Part shown: piece after piece, positions 7,490 to 14,587 of the stretch
Numbering within the stretch: the first letter of the stretch is position 1
How the letters are laid out: each line of letters opens with the position of its first letter
IMG/VR virus record: IMGVR_UViG_3300009706_000033
Span: 1-33,780 of that record
Direction: 5' to 3' (one strand)
DNA: 33,780 nt
Origin: a virus
Notes under the pieces: generated by a model
Told to the model about the DNA's origin: nothing
Databases searched by the model: none
The model's input: the letters and a program-made list of their open reading frames with translations, nothing else
Made by a program: the position numbers and the translations under genes

Positions 7490-8680
7490 TCACTTATAGT
7501 TCTTCGCCGCAGTCGGTCGGCTGATATTGGGTGATCCGCCAAGACTACTAGCAGCTCTACCGACCACGTCCTGGAGAAATTGCTGGCCAAGCTCGCCGCC
7601 AATCTGTTTTGCCAGTAGCCTCCTGCCCCTATTATCCCCAGGATCTAGCGTCCCCAGCAACTGCCTCATCGAGTCATATGCCTGAGAGTTCTCTACATTT
7701 GAGCGACTAGTACTAGCCCTCTCCCGTAAAGAGTTTACTGTGTCCATTAGGGGACGCTGAGTAGTACCCTTCAGTGCACTTAAAGCCCGCCCAATAGTTT
7801 GATTGCGTAATACCTCCTTCCCGGAATGAGCTGCACTATCTGATAGCTCGCCGCCGAAGTTCTTTAATGCCCCAGTCCCTGCCTCTCGCATCCGCTTGAA
7901 AACTCCTCCAACAAGCGCTCTATCTACCGGGTTCTTATTTGTAATGCCGCTCCAAAACGTCTTTGGCATATGTTTGTAAAACAAATCACGGTTGAATTGT
8001 TCTCTCTGGGATCGGGGAAGTAAGGCATCAACTTGCTGATTGCCTGTGATAGGCTGGCTAGCAATGTAACTGTCTGCTGCGCTTGCGGCACCTGCCCCCA
8101 GCGACCCCAGCGTATAGGCCGATATAGGTCTTCCAACTGTAACACCAGACCCTACAGGACGAGCAGCACCAAGCCCTCTAGCTGTAGGTACACGTGGATT
8201 CCACAATGTTCTAAATGCGTCACCTACAGTGCTTGTGTGTTTGAAGTTGGTGTGAAACGGATCTGTTGATATTCCCGCAGTATCCCGTAACAAATTCCTG
8301 CCAGCCCTTTGTACCTGTCGAATCGCAGGAGCTCCCCGCATAGACCCCGCTGCGTCCCGATAATGTTTAAACGCCTTAACAGGGCGAGCCAAACTCGTCA
8401 TAGCACCCGCTGTCTGCGGAATCCCTTTAGATGCTTCCACTACTGTTCTAGGTATAGCACTAGCGGCAGCACGAGGAGCAGCCTTCACTTTACTAGCGAT
8501 AGCACCAGGGACTGCCTTTGCTTTTGCGAGAAGTGGCTTTGTTTTCGATGCTACGTTTTTTATCGTGCTACCCGCACCACGTAGTCGACTAAGACCCTTG
8601 AGGCCAAGACTTATCGCTTTGCCAATGCTGGCCTGCTTCTCAGCAGCCTGACGTCCAAGTTGTGCTATGCGAACGTTCAT
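7490..8680 (-). CDS. Ala-rich basic protein with N-terminal AAEKQA motif, probable virion-associated protein
   Basis: The 396-aa product is not recognised. The SD AAGGAA lies six to seven bases before ATG. The first 17 residues are MNVRIAQLGRQAAEKQA (E14), near-identical in style to the start of the 145-aa protein and to an internal site of the 300-aa protein. Residues about 20-110 are Lys/Ala-rich and likely helical. The rest is basic with short conserved-looking islands (TDPFHTNFKHTSTVGDAF, LFYKHMPKTFWSGI). No clear membrane segment is seen. If the motif is a protease site, removal of the first 14 residues would be predicted, as for a prohead-processed protein. Confidence 0.7.
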   Translation of the reverse strand: MNVRIAQLGRQAAEKQASIGKAISLGLKGLSRLRGAGSTIKNVASKTKPLLAKAKAVPGAIASKVKAAPRAAASAIPRTVVEASKGIPQTAGAMTSLARPVKAFKHYRDAAGSMRGAPAIRQVQRAGRNLLRDTAGISTDPFHTNFKHTSTVGDAFRTLWNPRVPTARGLGAARPVGSGVTVGRPISAYTLGSLGAGAASAADSYIASQPITGNQQVDALLPRSQREQFNRDLFYKHMPKTFWSGITNKNPVDRALVGGVFKRMREAGTGALKNFGGELSDSAAHSGKEVLRNQTIGRALSALKGTTQRPLMDTVNSLRERASTSRSNVENSQAYDSMRQLLGTLDPGDNRGRRLLAKQIGGELGQQFLQDVVGRAASSLGGSPNISRPTAAKNYK

Positions 8681-8717
8681 CAGTTTTCCTTGGTACCCTC
8701 TACCCCGTAACCCTAAC

Positions 8718-8804
8718 CTAAAGGGTTAGAGCATCAACCTCAATGTCACACCCTGTGGCAGCAGCACACGCTACAATGGCTAATATGTAAAATGCAAATC
8801 TCAT
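8718..8804 (-). CDS. 28-residue putative lipoprotein
   Basis: This small frame has a strong SD (TGGAGG, five bases before ATG 8804). It encodes 28 residues: a basic start (MRF), a hydrophobic core (AFYILAIVACAA) and a lipobox-like ATGC with Cys at position 19, then a short acidic tail. That is a complete lipoprotein signal with almost no mature chain, similar in style to small phage lysis lipoproteins of the Rz1 kind, although no matching inner-membrane spanin partner is evident. It follows the near-palindrome at 8837-8854 by 33 bases and precedes the 396-aa gene. A seven-base-pair hairpin (TAACCCT/AGGGTTA) covers its stop codon. Confidence 0.6.
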   Translation of the reverse strand: MRFAFYILAIVACAAATGCDIEVDALTL

Positions 8805-8836
8805 CGTAACCTCCAGTAAAATGTGACCACGTCATC

Positions 8837-8854
8837 TTAAATAGTAGTATTTAA
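8837..8854. repeat. Near-palindromic TTAAAT-N6-ATTTAA element, copy B
   Basis: This copy is identical to copy C at 9194 over 24 bases including CTT and ACGTC flanks. It lies just after the stop of the 107-aa gene and 33 bases before the small lipoprotein gene. A promoter, operator or RNA-processing role is possible. Confidence 0.55.
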
Positions 8855-8857
8855 ACG

Positions 8858-9181
8858 TCAGTACGTGCGACGTACCCTAGCAGCAAGCTGCCCAAGGGCC
8901 TCAGTCCAATAGCCCGCCTGCTTCTCCGCCTCTTCGGGTTTGTAATAACTGAGACCCCACCCACCAATGTTCTTTCCCGTAAAAACCTCTACGTCATCCT
9001 TGGCGTCCTCGTTTTCCGCAAGTCTGCGGTATTCGTTCTTGTTTATGCCCCATTTGCTTTCCCTTTTATTTCTGGCGTAGCGCGTACCTGGGGGATCCGG
9101 CTTAGCCTGTTTCTCCCTGTATGCATTAAAACACAGCGAAGCAAGTTTAATACGTTGATCATGCGATAAAGTAATACTCAT
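8858..9181 (-). CDS. Small protein with two EKQA motifs, unknown function
   Basis: The 107-aa product is not recognised. An SD (AAGGAGA) is placed well before ATG 9181. The motif occurs twice: YREKQAKPD (E23) and EEAEKQAGYW (E86), near both ends, enclosing a core with KRESKWGINKNEY and NIGGWGLSYYKPEE. Cleavage at both sites would release a middle fragment of about 63 residues. The gene is bracketed by two identical copies of the TTAAAT-N6-ATTTAA element. The neighbours on both sides also carry the motif, so it probably belongs to the same virion or maturation set. Confidence 0.65.
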   Translation of the reverse strand: MSITLSHDQRIKLASLCFNAYREKQAKPDPPGTRYARNKRESKWGINKNEYRRLAENEDAKDDVEVFTGKNIGGWGLSYYKPEEAEKQAGYWTEALGQLAARVRRTY

Positions 9182-9193
9182 AACATCTTCTCC

Positions 9194-9211
9194 TTAAATA
9201 GTAGTATTTAA
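9194..9211. repeat. Near-palindromic TTAAAT-N6-ATTTAA element, copy C
   Basis: The stop codon TAA of the 300-aa gene (9208-9210) lies inside the element, and the SD of the 107-aa gene follows at once. Identity to copy B covers 24 bases. Its position at a stop/start junction matches the copy at 19647. Confidence 0.55.
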
Positions 9212-10110
9212 ACGTCTGCACGTTCAGTAACTTCAACTTCGTCTTCAGTACCGTCATTAATCTTCCCGTCACCATCTCCGTCTTCGCTCAAGCCAGCCAA
9301 TAAAGCTTGAATATCATCACCCTCTTCCTTCTCTTCCTTTTCCGGGGCCTCAGCATACTCCTCAGGATAACTGAGCCGTACTGCGTCGTCCCTAGTACGC
9401 CCTTTTAACTTGTCATAAATAATCTCAGGCAAACCGCGAGGAAACTGACGAGATAACCCACTCTTTCGAGGATGATTCCAGCGAAGACCTAGATACGGAG
9501 CAAGACTGGATTTGTCAGGTGCGTTGGATAGAGATGGACCGTATTTAAAGACGGGCGCAGCACCCACTTGGACGCCTCTTTTCTTATCGCCAACGTCAAT
9601 AGAAGCAGTAGGAATAGGGAGCAACCCAAGAAGATTCGTATAACCTACCGACCCTCCAACACCTTTGTCCTCAGGATGCAAACCAAACTCTCCGCCACCC
9701 CAGGCAATAAAAGCCTGCTTCTCAGCAGCTACTTTACCCAACTGCTGGACGGGTGTTTTGCTCTTAAAATGCCCGCTTTTGAGAAGATCGTCCGTTAAAT
9801 GCGAAATATGGCGATGGATAGCCCGCTTTTCAAGCGTCTTTAAACGGCTAAGTAGACCCTCAGGCTGTCCCCCAATGCGCGACATAGCGTTCTTATTAAC
9901 AGAACTTACCTTTACGGGCATGCCTTTGGCAATTTGCCTGGCTTGCCGTTCACGGACGTTACGTTGGACGGCAAGCTGGAGACTTTTATGCTCTTTTTCT
10001 TTTTGCTTGGCCTTGTCCTTCATCGCTGCGTCAGCCGCAACAACAGGGGCACTCAGAGTCTCCCAAGCAGTCGATAGAGCGTCGCTCTTTTTTTGCATGT
10101 GTGAATCCAT
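9208..10110 (-). CDS. Virion-associated candidate with AAEKQA motif and acidic calcium-binding-like tail
   Basis: The 300-aa product is not recognised. The N-terminal third is a Lys/Gln/Arg-rich helix, probably a coiled coil. KVAAEKQAFIAWGGG (E130) then precedes a Gly-rich, beta-like domain (about 130-230: GVGGSVGYTNLLGLLPIP, YKYGPSL-type strands, YLGLRWNHP). The C-terminus is acidic and contains DGDGDGKIND, the D-x-D-x-D-G-x-I pattern of EF-hand or dockerin-like calcium loops; position 12 is Thr instead of Glu, so binding is uncertain. Cleavage at E130 would separate helix from beta domain, as in scaffold-type removal. No strong SD is visible before ATG 10110. Confidence 0.65.
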   Translation of the reverse strand: MDSHMQKKSDALSTAWETLSAPVVAADAAMKDKAKQKEKEHKSLQLAVQRNVRERQARQIAKGMPVKVSSVNKNAMSRIGGQPEGLLSRLKTLEKRAIHRHISHLTDDLLKSGHFKSKTPVQQLGKVAAEKQAFIAWGGGEFGLHPEDKGVGGSVGYTNLLGLLPIPTASIDVGDKKRGVQVGAAPVFKYGPSLSNAPDKSSLAPYLGLRWNHPRKSGLSRQFPRGLPEIIYDKLKGRTRDDAVRLSYPEEYAEAPEKEEKEEGDDIQALLAGLSEDGDGDGKINDGTEDEVEVTERADV

Positions 10111-10200
10111 TCAGCACCGGATTAGAATTACTACTAATATACCCCAGAAGAAGAGGATAATTCGAGAGCAGTTGAAGGCGACTATGCGTCTGCCGGACGA

Positions 10201-10932
10201 CTAACCACCAATATCACTAAATAAGCCCTTCAAGTTAAGTGGATTCACAGAAACTATCTCTACATTCGGGTATTCTTTGTCTTTAAATTCAGCGAAGTGT
10301 TGCCAATCTTCTATCAAATTACGATGGAGAGCATATCGCTCTTGGCTGTGTAGTCTGCCGTCTTCAAACTTTACCTCTACACAAGAGTTTACACCGCCGC
10401 AATCACATCCAACCACGTATATCCTTTGTACTCCAGCGTATAACAAAAATTGCATCGCAGAAAATATAATGCTGTGGTTGTAAAAAGGCATTGTAACTAG
10501 ATCATACGAAAAAGCGTTTGGCCCGTGGCCTAAGTGTAGATCGTATTCAATCGCATTCATCGCCTTAGCATGTTCTGACGTAAAGTGTCTTGGCTGCTGC
10601 CGCCCATTCACCGTAGTCCCACAAAAAACCTGCGTGTCTCGAGAACGTTCGATTATTGTCTCTAAGTAACCAGATTCCCGTTGCACATAATCATTGTCCG
10701 GAAAATCGCTGCACCAGTAATAATCTAGTTCAAACTCTCTCTTGTAAATCATTAAATTTACGCCTACGCGAACCAACGGCTCTTCAGGCAACACGGCGTA
10801 ACTAAATTCTCTAAGGGAACCACCTGTCCCGAATACAATAGCAGCTTCCCCCTCGTGCTTATTCTTGAAAGGTAAAAACGACCGGTTTATAGGCACATGC
10901 CTAGGTGACTCACCCAGTAGATTTGTAGGCAT
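10201..10932 (-). CDS. DUF115/MptE-like protein, candidate sugar transferase (copy 1)
   Basis: I chose ATG 10932 (243 aa) over 10971 because GGAGA precedes it at about ten bases and because its N-terminus then aligns with the second copy at 13505-14209. Shared segments are FLPFKxKHxGExA, GVNxxxY, a central DYYxC and the closing strand RIYVVGCDCGG. These match the Rossmann-like DUF115 fold (PF01973), known in archaeal MptE and in Maf proteins that transfer nonulosonic acids to flagellin. It overlaps the CMP-sugar synthetase-like gene by 23 bases, which supports a joint role. I infer a glycosyltransferase acting on a CMP-sugar, but a pyrophosphokinase-like function remains possible. Confidence 0.65.
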   Translation of the reverse strand: MPTNLLGESPRHVPINRSFLPFKNKHEGEAAIVFGTGGSLREFSYAVLPEEPLVRVGVNLMIYKREFELDYYWCSDFPDNDYVQRESGYLETIIERSRDTQVFCGTTVNGRQQPRHFTSEHAKAMNAIEYDLHLGHGPNAFSYDLVTMPFYNHSIIFSAMQFLLYAGVQRIYVVGCDCGGVNSCVEVKFEDGRLHSQERYALHRNLIEDWQHFAEFKDKEYPNVEIVSVNPLNLKGLFSDIGG

Positions 10933-11566
10933 AAGATATAAGCTTCTCCACCAATCTAAAATCATCTGCAATGTCTATTTGAAAACTGTCTTGTAGTTTC
11001 ATCTCAACAACTCCGATATTGCCACTTATTCTGCACTTTGATTCTAACAATCTTTCCTTTGTTGTTATATAAAACGCTCCGTTTTCTACATATACACTAT
11101 CTCTATCCTGTCGCCTTGGTCTATTATAGTTATCAAACCCAATGGGGTTTATGTTCATATCCCATCTAGGAACCCAATGCTCTTCATGTACACTGAATAC
11201 CGAATCATATTTTTTCATTTTATTTAACCCAATATTAACATATGACGGTTTCAAAAGAGGAGAAGTTGGTTGAATAAAAACTAATGTATCAAAATCAACA
11301 TTTTCAGCAAAATGTAATAATGCTTCTTCGCTTGGAGACTCGTCTGTTGCAAATTCAGCGGGGCGATCTATTACAAATGCCCCGCAGCCCTCGGCAACTG
11401 ACTTTATCTCTGCGTCTTCCGTAGACACCCACGTCTCATGAACATTTGAAGCCCTAGAAGCTTGTATGACATAGTCAATAAGCGGGCGACCAACCAACTC
11501 CCTAATGTTCTTACTGGGAACACCTTTACTTCCCCCTCTTGCTAATAGGATGGAAGCTATTTTCAT
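10910..11566 (-). CDS. CMP-sugar synthetase (NeuA-like cytidylyltransferase, copy 1)
   Basis: The 218-aa product carries the full signature: LARGGSKGVPSKNIRELVGR (about 8-27) for CTP binding, FIQPTSPLL (about 97-105), NRPRRQD (about 148-154), ENGAFYI (about 160-166) and QIDIADDF near the end. The family condenses CTP with a nonulosonic acid such as sialic, legionaminic or pseudaminic acid, or with KDO-like sugars. Its length is close to that of single-domain NeuA proteins. It starts one base after the methyltransferase stop, with AAAGGA about ten bases upstream. The next gene encodes a DUF115 protein, so the activated sugar may be used there. The exact sugar cannot be read from sequence. Confidence 0.88.
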   Translation of the reverse strand: MKIASILLARGGSKGVPSKNIRELVGRPLIDYVIQASRASNVHETWVSTEDAEIKSVAEGCGAFVIDRPAEFATDESPSEEALLHFAENVDFDTLVFIQPTSPLLKPSYVNIGLNKMKKYDSVFSVHEEHWVPRWDMNINPIGFDNYNRPRRQDRDSVYVENGAFYITTKERLLESKCRISGNIGVVEMKLQDSFQIDIADDFRLVEKLISYAYKSTG

Positions 11567-12157
11567 CTACCCAAGTTCCTTTAAAATGATCTGCATCCGA
11601 CGACCTGTAGCATATTCATCAAAATAAGCTCTGTTATCTGTTTCCGAAGCTTCAAAGCTAACTAAACTCGTAGGCCAATCAGTCCACGCAAGAGGATTAG
11701 TAAATGTGTCCGATTCAGTCTTCACCGGTCGACCATAAGGCAAGCCCATAGCTACTGATTTATCCGTATCTTCAACAAACACTCCGCTATACATAGCAAA
11801 GACGCCCGTCTTGCCTGCCTCCTGCATCCTAGACACGAATGTCTTAACTTCCGGCTCCGGGCTCCACGCATAATACAAATCAGCCTCTGGGAGACCTTCG
11901 GGAGTCACTCGTTCATTCAGAAGAACAACGTTCTCTCGAAGATCTGTTCGTGTAGCCGCCAAAGAATACCAATCTTTATTTTGCTCGTACCCCGTGTAGT
12001 GACTGGCATACTTCGACCACGTAGGTATGTAATCCCCCGCCGCACAACCTATTTCTACAACTTTCTTATCCTCGTAATACTCTTTCAAGGCCTCAGGCAC
12101 TTCAATGGGTCCACGCCAAGGACGTTGAAGAATGGTCGTAGGATTGTGAGAGATCAT
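11567..12157 (-). CDS. SAM-dependent methyltransferase (class I)
   Basis: ATG 12157 overlaps the deacetylase stop as ATGA and has AAGGGA nine bases upstream, so I prefer it to the frame start at 12178. The 196-aa product has the class I motif I VVEIGCAAGDY (about 31-41), then GYEQN, consistent with the acidic residue ending beta-2. The later LYYAWSPEPE could be motif IV. Substrate is unknown, but its place between a sugar deacetylase and a CMP-sugar synthetase suggests sugar O- or N-methylation. Small-molecule or protein methylation is an alternative. Confidence 0.75.
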   Translation of the reverse strand: MISHNPTTILQRPWRGPIEVPEALKEYYEDKKVVEIGCAAGDYIPTWSKYASHYTGYEQNKDWYSLAATRTDLRENVVLLNERVTPEGLPEADLYYAWSPEPEVKTFVSRMQEAGKTGVFAMYSGVFVEDTDKSVAMGLPYGRPVKTESDTFTNPLAWTDWPTSLVSFEASETDNRAYFDEYATGRRMQIILKELG

Positions 12158-12885
12158 GCGGGTAAGTCCCTTAAGCAAATTACGGTATACCCACTCTTCG
12201 CTATATACTCTACGACAGCTACCAAGTCGTTAAATACCTTATCATGAACCACGCCGTGACCGCCCAAAACAGCTACATGCCCGTCAGGCATTCTATCCAT
12301 ATCCCGCTCAAAACGGTCAATAGTATAGCAATCTGCCGGGTTCGGCCACGCACCCAAGACACCAGTGCACGGGACACGAAAACGATCTGTAACTCCAGGA
12401 ATATAATAAGGCGTTTCGGATACATCAGACAAATAAACCATCTTGTTGCCAGGAAGATAACCAGAGCGAGCAAAGGATATCCCGCTAGCCTTCAGGCCTG
12501 CTACATAAATATCATCTACAAGATAACCCGGATAACAAAATGTCGTAGGAGTAGGTATCCCTAAGTCAGCTAGCTTATCGTTCAGTTTATAAACCTCTCG
12601 TTGAATAGCTTCAACGTTTTCCAAATACGACATGCCTACATGGCTCCACGTGTGGTTCCCTATCTCAAAACCATCATCATGTAATTCCTTGATTTCTTCC
12701 CATGACATACCTTTTTCGTTTAAAGCCCTGAAAAATAGATTTGCATCAAGACGCCACCATAACGTATCCTTCGCATTAGTAACAAAAAAAGTAGCTCTCA
12801 TATTGTATTCTTTCAATAACGGAGCAACTCTTGTGTAATGGCTCTTAACACCGTCATCAAACGTGAGTACGACTTTCTTCACCAT
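12154..12885 (-). CDS. Polysaccharide deacetylase (NodB-homology, carbohydrate esterase 4 fold)
   Basis: The 243-aa product has motif 1 LTFDDG (D10, D11), motif 2 GNHTWSH (H78 and H82, metal ligands), and motif 3 CYPG (about 128-131). A late VLGGHG may be motif 5. These enzymes remove N- or O-acetyl groups from sugars with a divalent metal. No signal peptide is present, so it should act in the cytoplasm, fitting a biosynthetic role on a sugar intermediate better than attack on cell wall. ATG 12885 overlaps the preceding gene's stop by seven bases and has GGAG upstream. Confidence 0.88.
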   Translation of the reverse strand: MVKKVVLTFDDGVKSHYTRVAPLLKEYNMRATFFVTNAKDTLWWRLDANLFFRALNEKGMSWEEIKELHDDGFEIGNHTWSHVGMSYLENVEAIQREVYKLNDKLADLGIPTPTTFCYPGYLVDDIYVAGLKASGISFARSGYLPGNKMVYLSDVSETPYYIPGVTDRFRVPCTGVLGAWPNPADCYTIDRFERDMDRMPDGHVAVLGGHGVVHDKVFNDLVAVVEYIAKSGYTVICLRDLPA

Positions 12886-13517
12886 ATCAACCTCTCCGCC
12901 TCTGTAAAATCATCCATGTGATCTATATCTAATGTTTCTCGCTTATCCGTTACTACAAGTTTATGCCTCTTACCCGTTCGACCGCCTTTATCTAATACAT
13001 CCGCAGAATAACAATAAGCAGCCGACGTCTCTACATAAATAGGTTCAATATCTTGAGTACGAGGACGGGGCACAGAAAAATTAATAGGGCTATTACGATG
13101 CCAACAAAAAGTCTGGACCTTATAAACCGTACAGGAAGAATCGTACTCTCCCGAAGTAACCGCAGCTACAACTTTTCTATAAGTATTCGCGGATACAAAA
13201 GGAGAAGTACAATGTGTTAGCAAGTAAACTTTAGCTGAAACTGTTTTACTAAATTCTCTGTATATATCTATTCCAATTGTCAGGTCGTCATCTAAATGAA
13301 CAGGACGACGCACAAATCTCACATTATTAGCTTCAAAATCTAAAAAAGAAGCGAGCTCAGCTGGCTCCGAACAATAAACACACACTGGAATACCTAGCAA
13401 GTCTAGCTGTTCCAGGCTCCAGCACAATAAAGGCCGATTACCTAACAATCGAACACTTTTACGTTCAACCCTTTTCGAATTTAAACGAATCGGCATGTAA
13501 GCCACTACTTCGTCCAT
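12879..13517 (-). CDS. CMP-sugar synthetase-like cytidylyltransferase (copy 2)
   Basis: The 212-aa product opens with PIRLNSKRVERKSVRLLGNR (about 8-27), a variant of the NeuA/KdsB CTP-binding loop in which the usual ARxGSKxxxxKN is altered. LLTHCTSPF (about 99-107) corresponds to the QPTSP strand, PRPRTQD and YVETSAAYCY to later motifs, and TLDIDHMDDF to the metal-binding IDxxxDF end. It is clearly related to copy 1 in plan but diverged, so it may use a different sugar. It overlaps the second DUF115 gene by 13 bases, mirroring the copy 1 pair. Confidence 0.8.
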   Translation of the reverse strand: MDEVVAYMPIRLNSKRVERKSVRLLGNRPLLCWSLEQLDLLGIPVCVYCSEPAELASFLDFEANNVRFVRRPVHLDDDLTIGIDIYREFSKTVSAKVYLLTHCTSPFVSANTYRKVVAAVTSGEYDSSCTVYKVQTFCWHRNSPINFSVPRPRTQDIEPIYVETSAAYCYSADVLDKGGRTGKRHKLVVTDKRETLDIDHMDDFTEAERLIW

Positions 13518-14209
13518 AAATCGGTAAACATCCCTTTCAACTTTCGAGGATTAATCGAGACGATCTCTACCTGGGGCAACTCTTTCCGTAAGAAACGAGA
13601 AAAGTCTTCCCAAAACGGAACCAAATCATGACGACCTCTATCGTAGTTAGAAGACTCGTCCGGAAAAATAAACGAATAACCGCCCTCACAATCATTGCCT
13701 ACCAAATAGATACGATGCACGCCAGTAAACAGCAAGAACTGAAGAGACGAAAAAACAATACTATGATTAACCAACGATCGATTGCAGATATCTAACGTAA
13801 AAGCATCCGGACCTTTATCTGTTGTTAATCCGTACGGTATACCGCCTACCTCCTCCGCTTCCTCGTCTGTGAAATACTGTATATTAACACCATCGTTAAG
13901 CTTAGTTCCAACAAATATTTGTTGCACATCGTCCCTGCTCACAGCAGTAGCTAAGTAATCTGTAGAAGCATCAGGATCACGCAAAGTCTTCCTGCGCAGC
14001 CCATCCCGACAAGGATTATGGCCACAGAAATAATAATCCAGATGCAACTCCGAAGAATAAACGACAGAATTTACCCCGGCCTGTGGGCCAATAGTCAGAG
14101 GTAAATCCTCGTAACAAAAGTCTGAAAGGGTAGGCCCGGAAGCAAACAGAATTGCAGACTCACCTGCGTGTTTATCCTTGAACGGTAAAAACCCAGTATT
14201 TCTACCCAT
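13505..14209 (-). CDS. DUF115/MptE-like protein, candidate sugar transferase (copy 2)
   Basis: The 234-aa product matches copy 1 throughout: MGRNTGFLPFKDKHAGESAI, GVNSVVYSSELHLDYYFCGH, NHSIVFSSLQFLLFTGVHRI and LVGNDCEGG. The fold assignment to DUF115 is from these Rossmann-like segments. In transcript order it comes directly before CMP-sugar synthetase copy 2, while copy 1 follows its synthetase. The SD is weak. It starts inside the end of the cupin gene (eight-base overlap), so translation may be coupled. Function as a Maf-like nonulosonic acid transferase is inference. Confidence 0.65.
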   Translation of the reverse strand: MGRNTGFLPFKDKHAGESAILFASGPTLSDFCYEDLPLTIGPQAGVNSVVYSSELHLDYYFCGHNPCRDGLRRKTLRDPDASTDYLATAVSRDDVQQIFVGTKLNDGVNIQYFTDEEAEEVGGIPYGLTTDKGPDAFTLDICNRSLVNHSIVFSSLQFLLFTGVHRIYLVGNDCEGGYSFIFPDESSNYDRGRHDLVPFWEDFSRFLRKELPQVEIVSINPRKLKGMFTDLWTK

Positions 14210-14564
14210 CTTTGACGCCGCCGCAGTTATCCCTAAGAATGTCCTTCTCCGGTAAATCTACCCAATAGATCTCGTAGGCCACCGTATCCTCAAGCGCCTC
14301 AAACATGTGGTACTCCCCAGGAGATACAACAGTCGTCTGTGCAGACGTCACCACAGTCTTATCCACCAAATCATAATCATTTTTCCATGTTGTTATCATG
14401 AGCTTACCACTCTCGACGTAAAAAGCATTGAACTTATGCGCATGTAAGTGCTTGGAAGAATAACCACCCTTTGCCGCTGTAATCCGACGAAACTCAACGT
14501 TGTTTTTAGAAAACAACAGCTGAGTCGTGCCCCACACTTTGCCTTGGATACTTGATATTTCCAC
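14202..14564 (-). CDS. Single-domain cupin, probable sugar-nucleotide pathway enzyme
   Basis: The 120-aa product has cupin motif 1 as HLHAHKFNAFYVESG (H39/H41/H43 and E51) and motif 2 as PGEYHMFEA (H86). This gives a complete His/His/Glu/His metal set. The length fits a one-domain cupin of the mannose-6-phosphate isomerase-like or sugar epimerase/isomerase type. Such cupins occur often in nonulosonic acid and O-antigen gene clusters. The start GTG 14564 lacks a clean SD (AAAG farther upstream). The reaction cannot be assigned. Confidence 0.75.
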   Translation of the reverse strand: MEISSIQGKVWGTTQLLFSKNNVEFRRITAAKGGYSSKHLHAHKFNAFYVESGKLMITTWKNDYDLVDKTVVTSAQTTVVSPGEYHMFEALEDTVAYEIYWVDLPEKDILRDNCGGVKDG

Positions 14565-14587
14565 CCTACATTCTTTCAGTTATGGAG

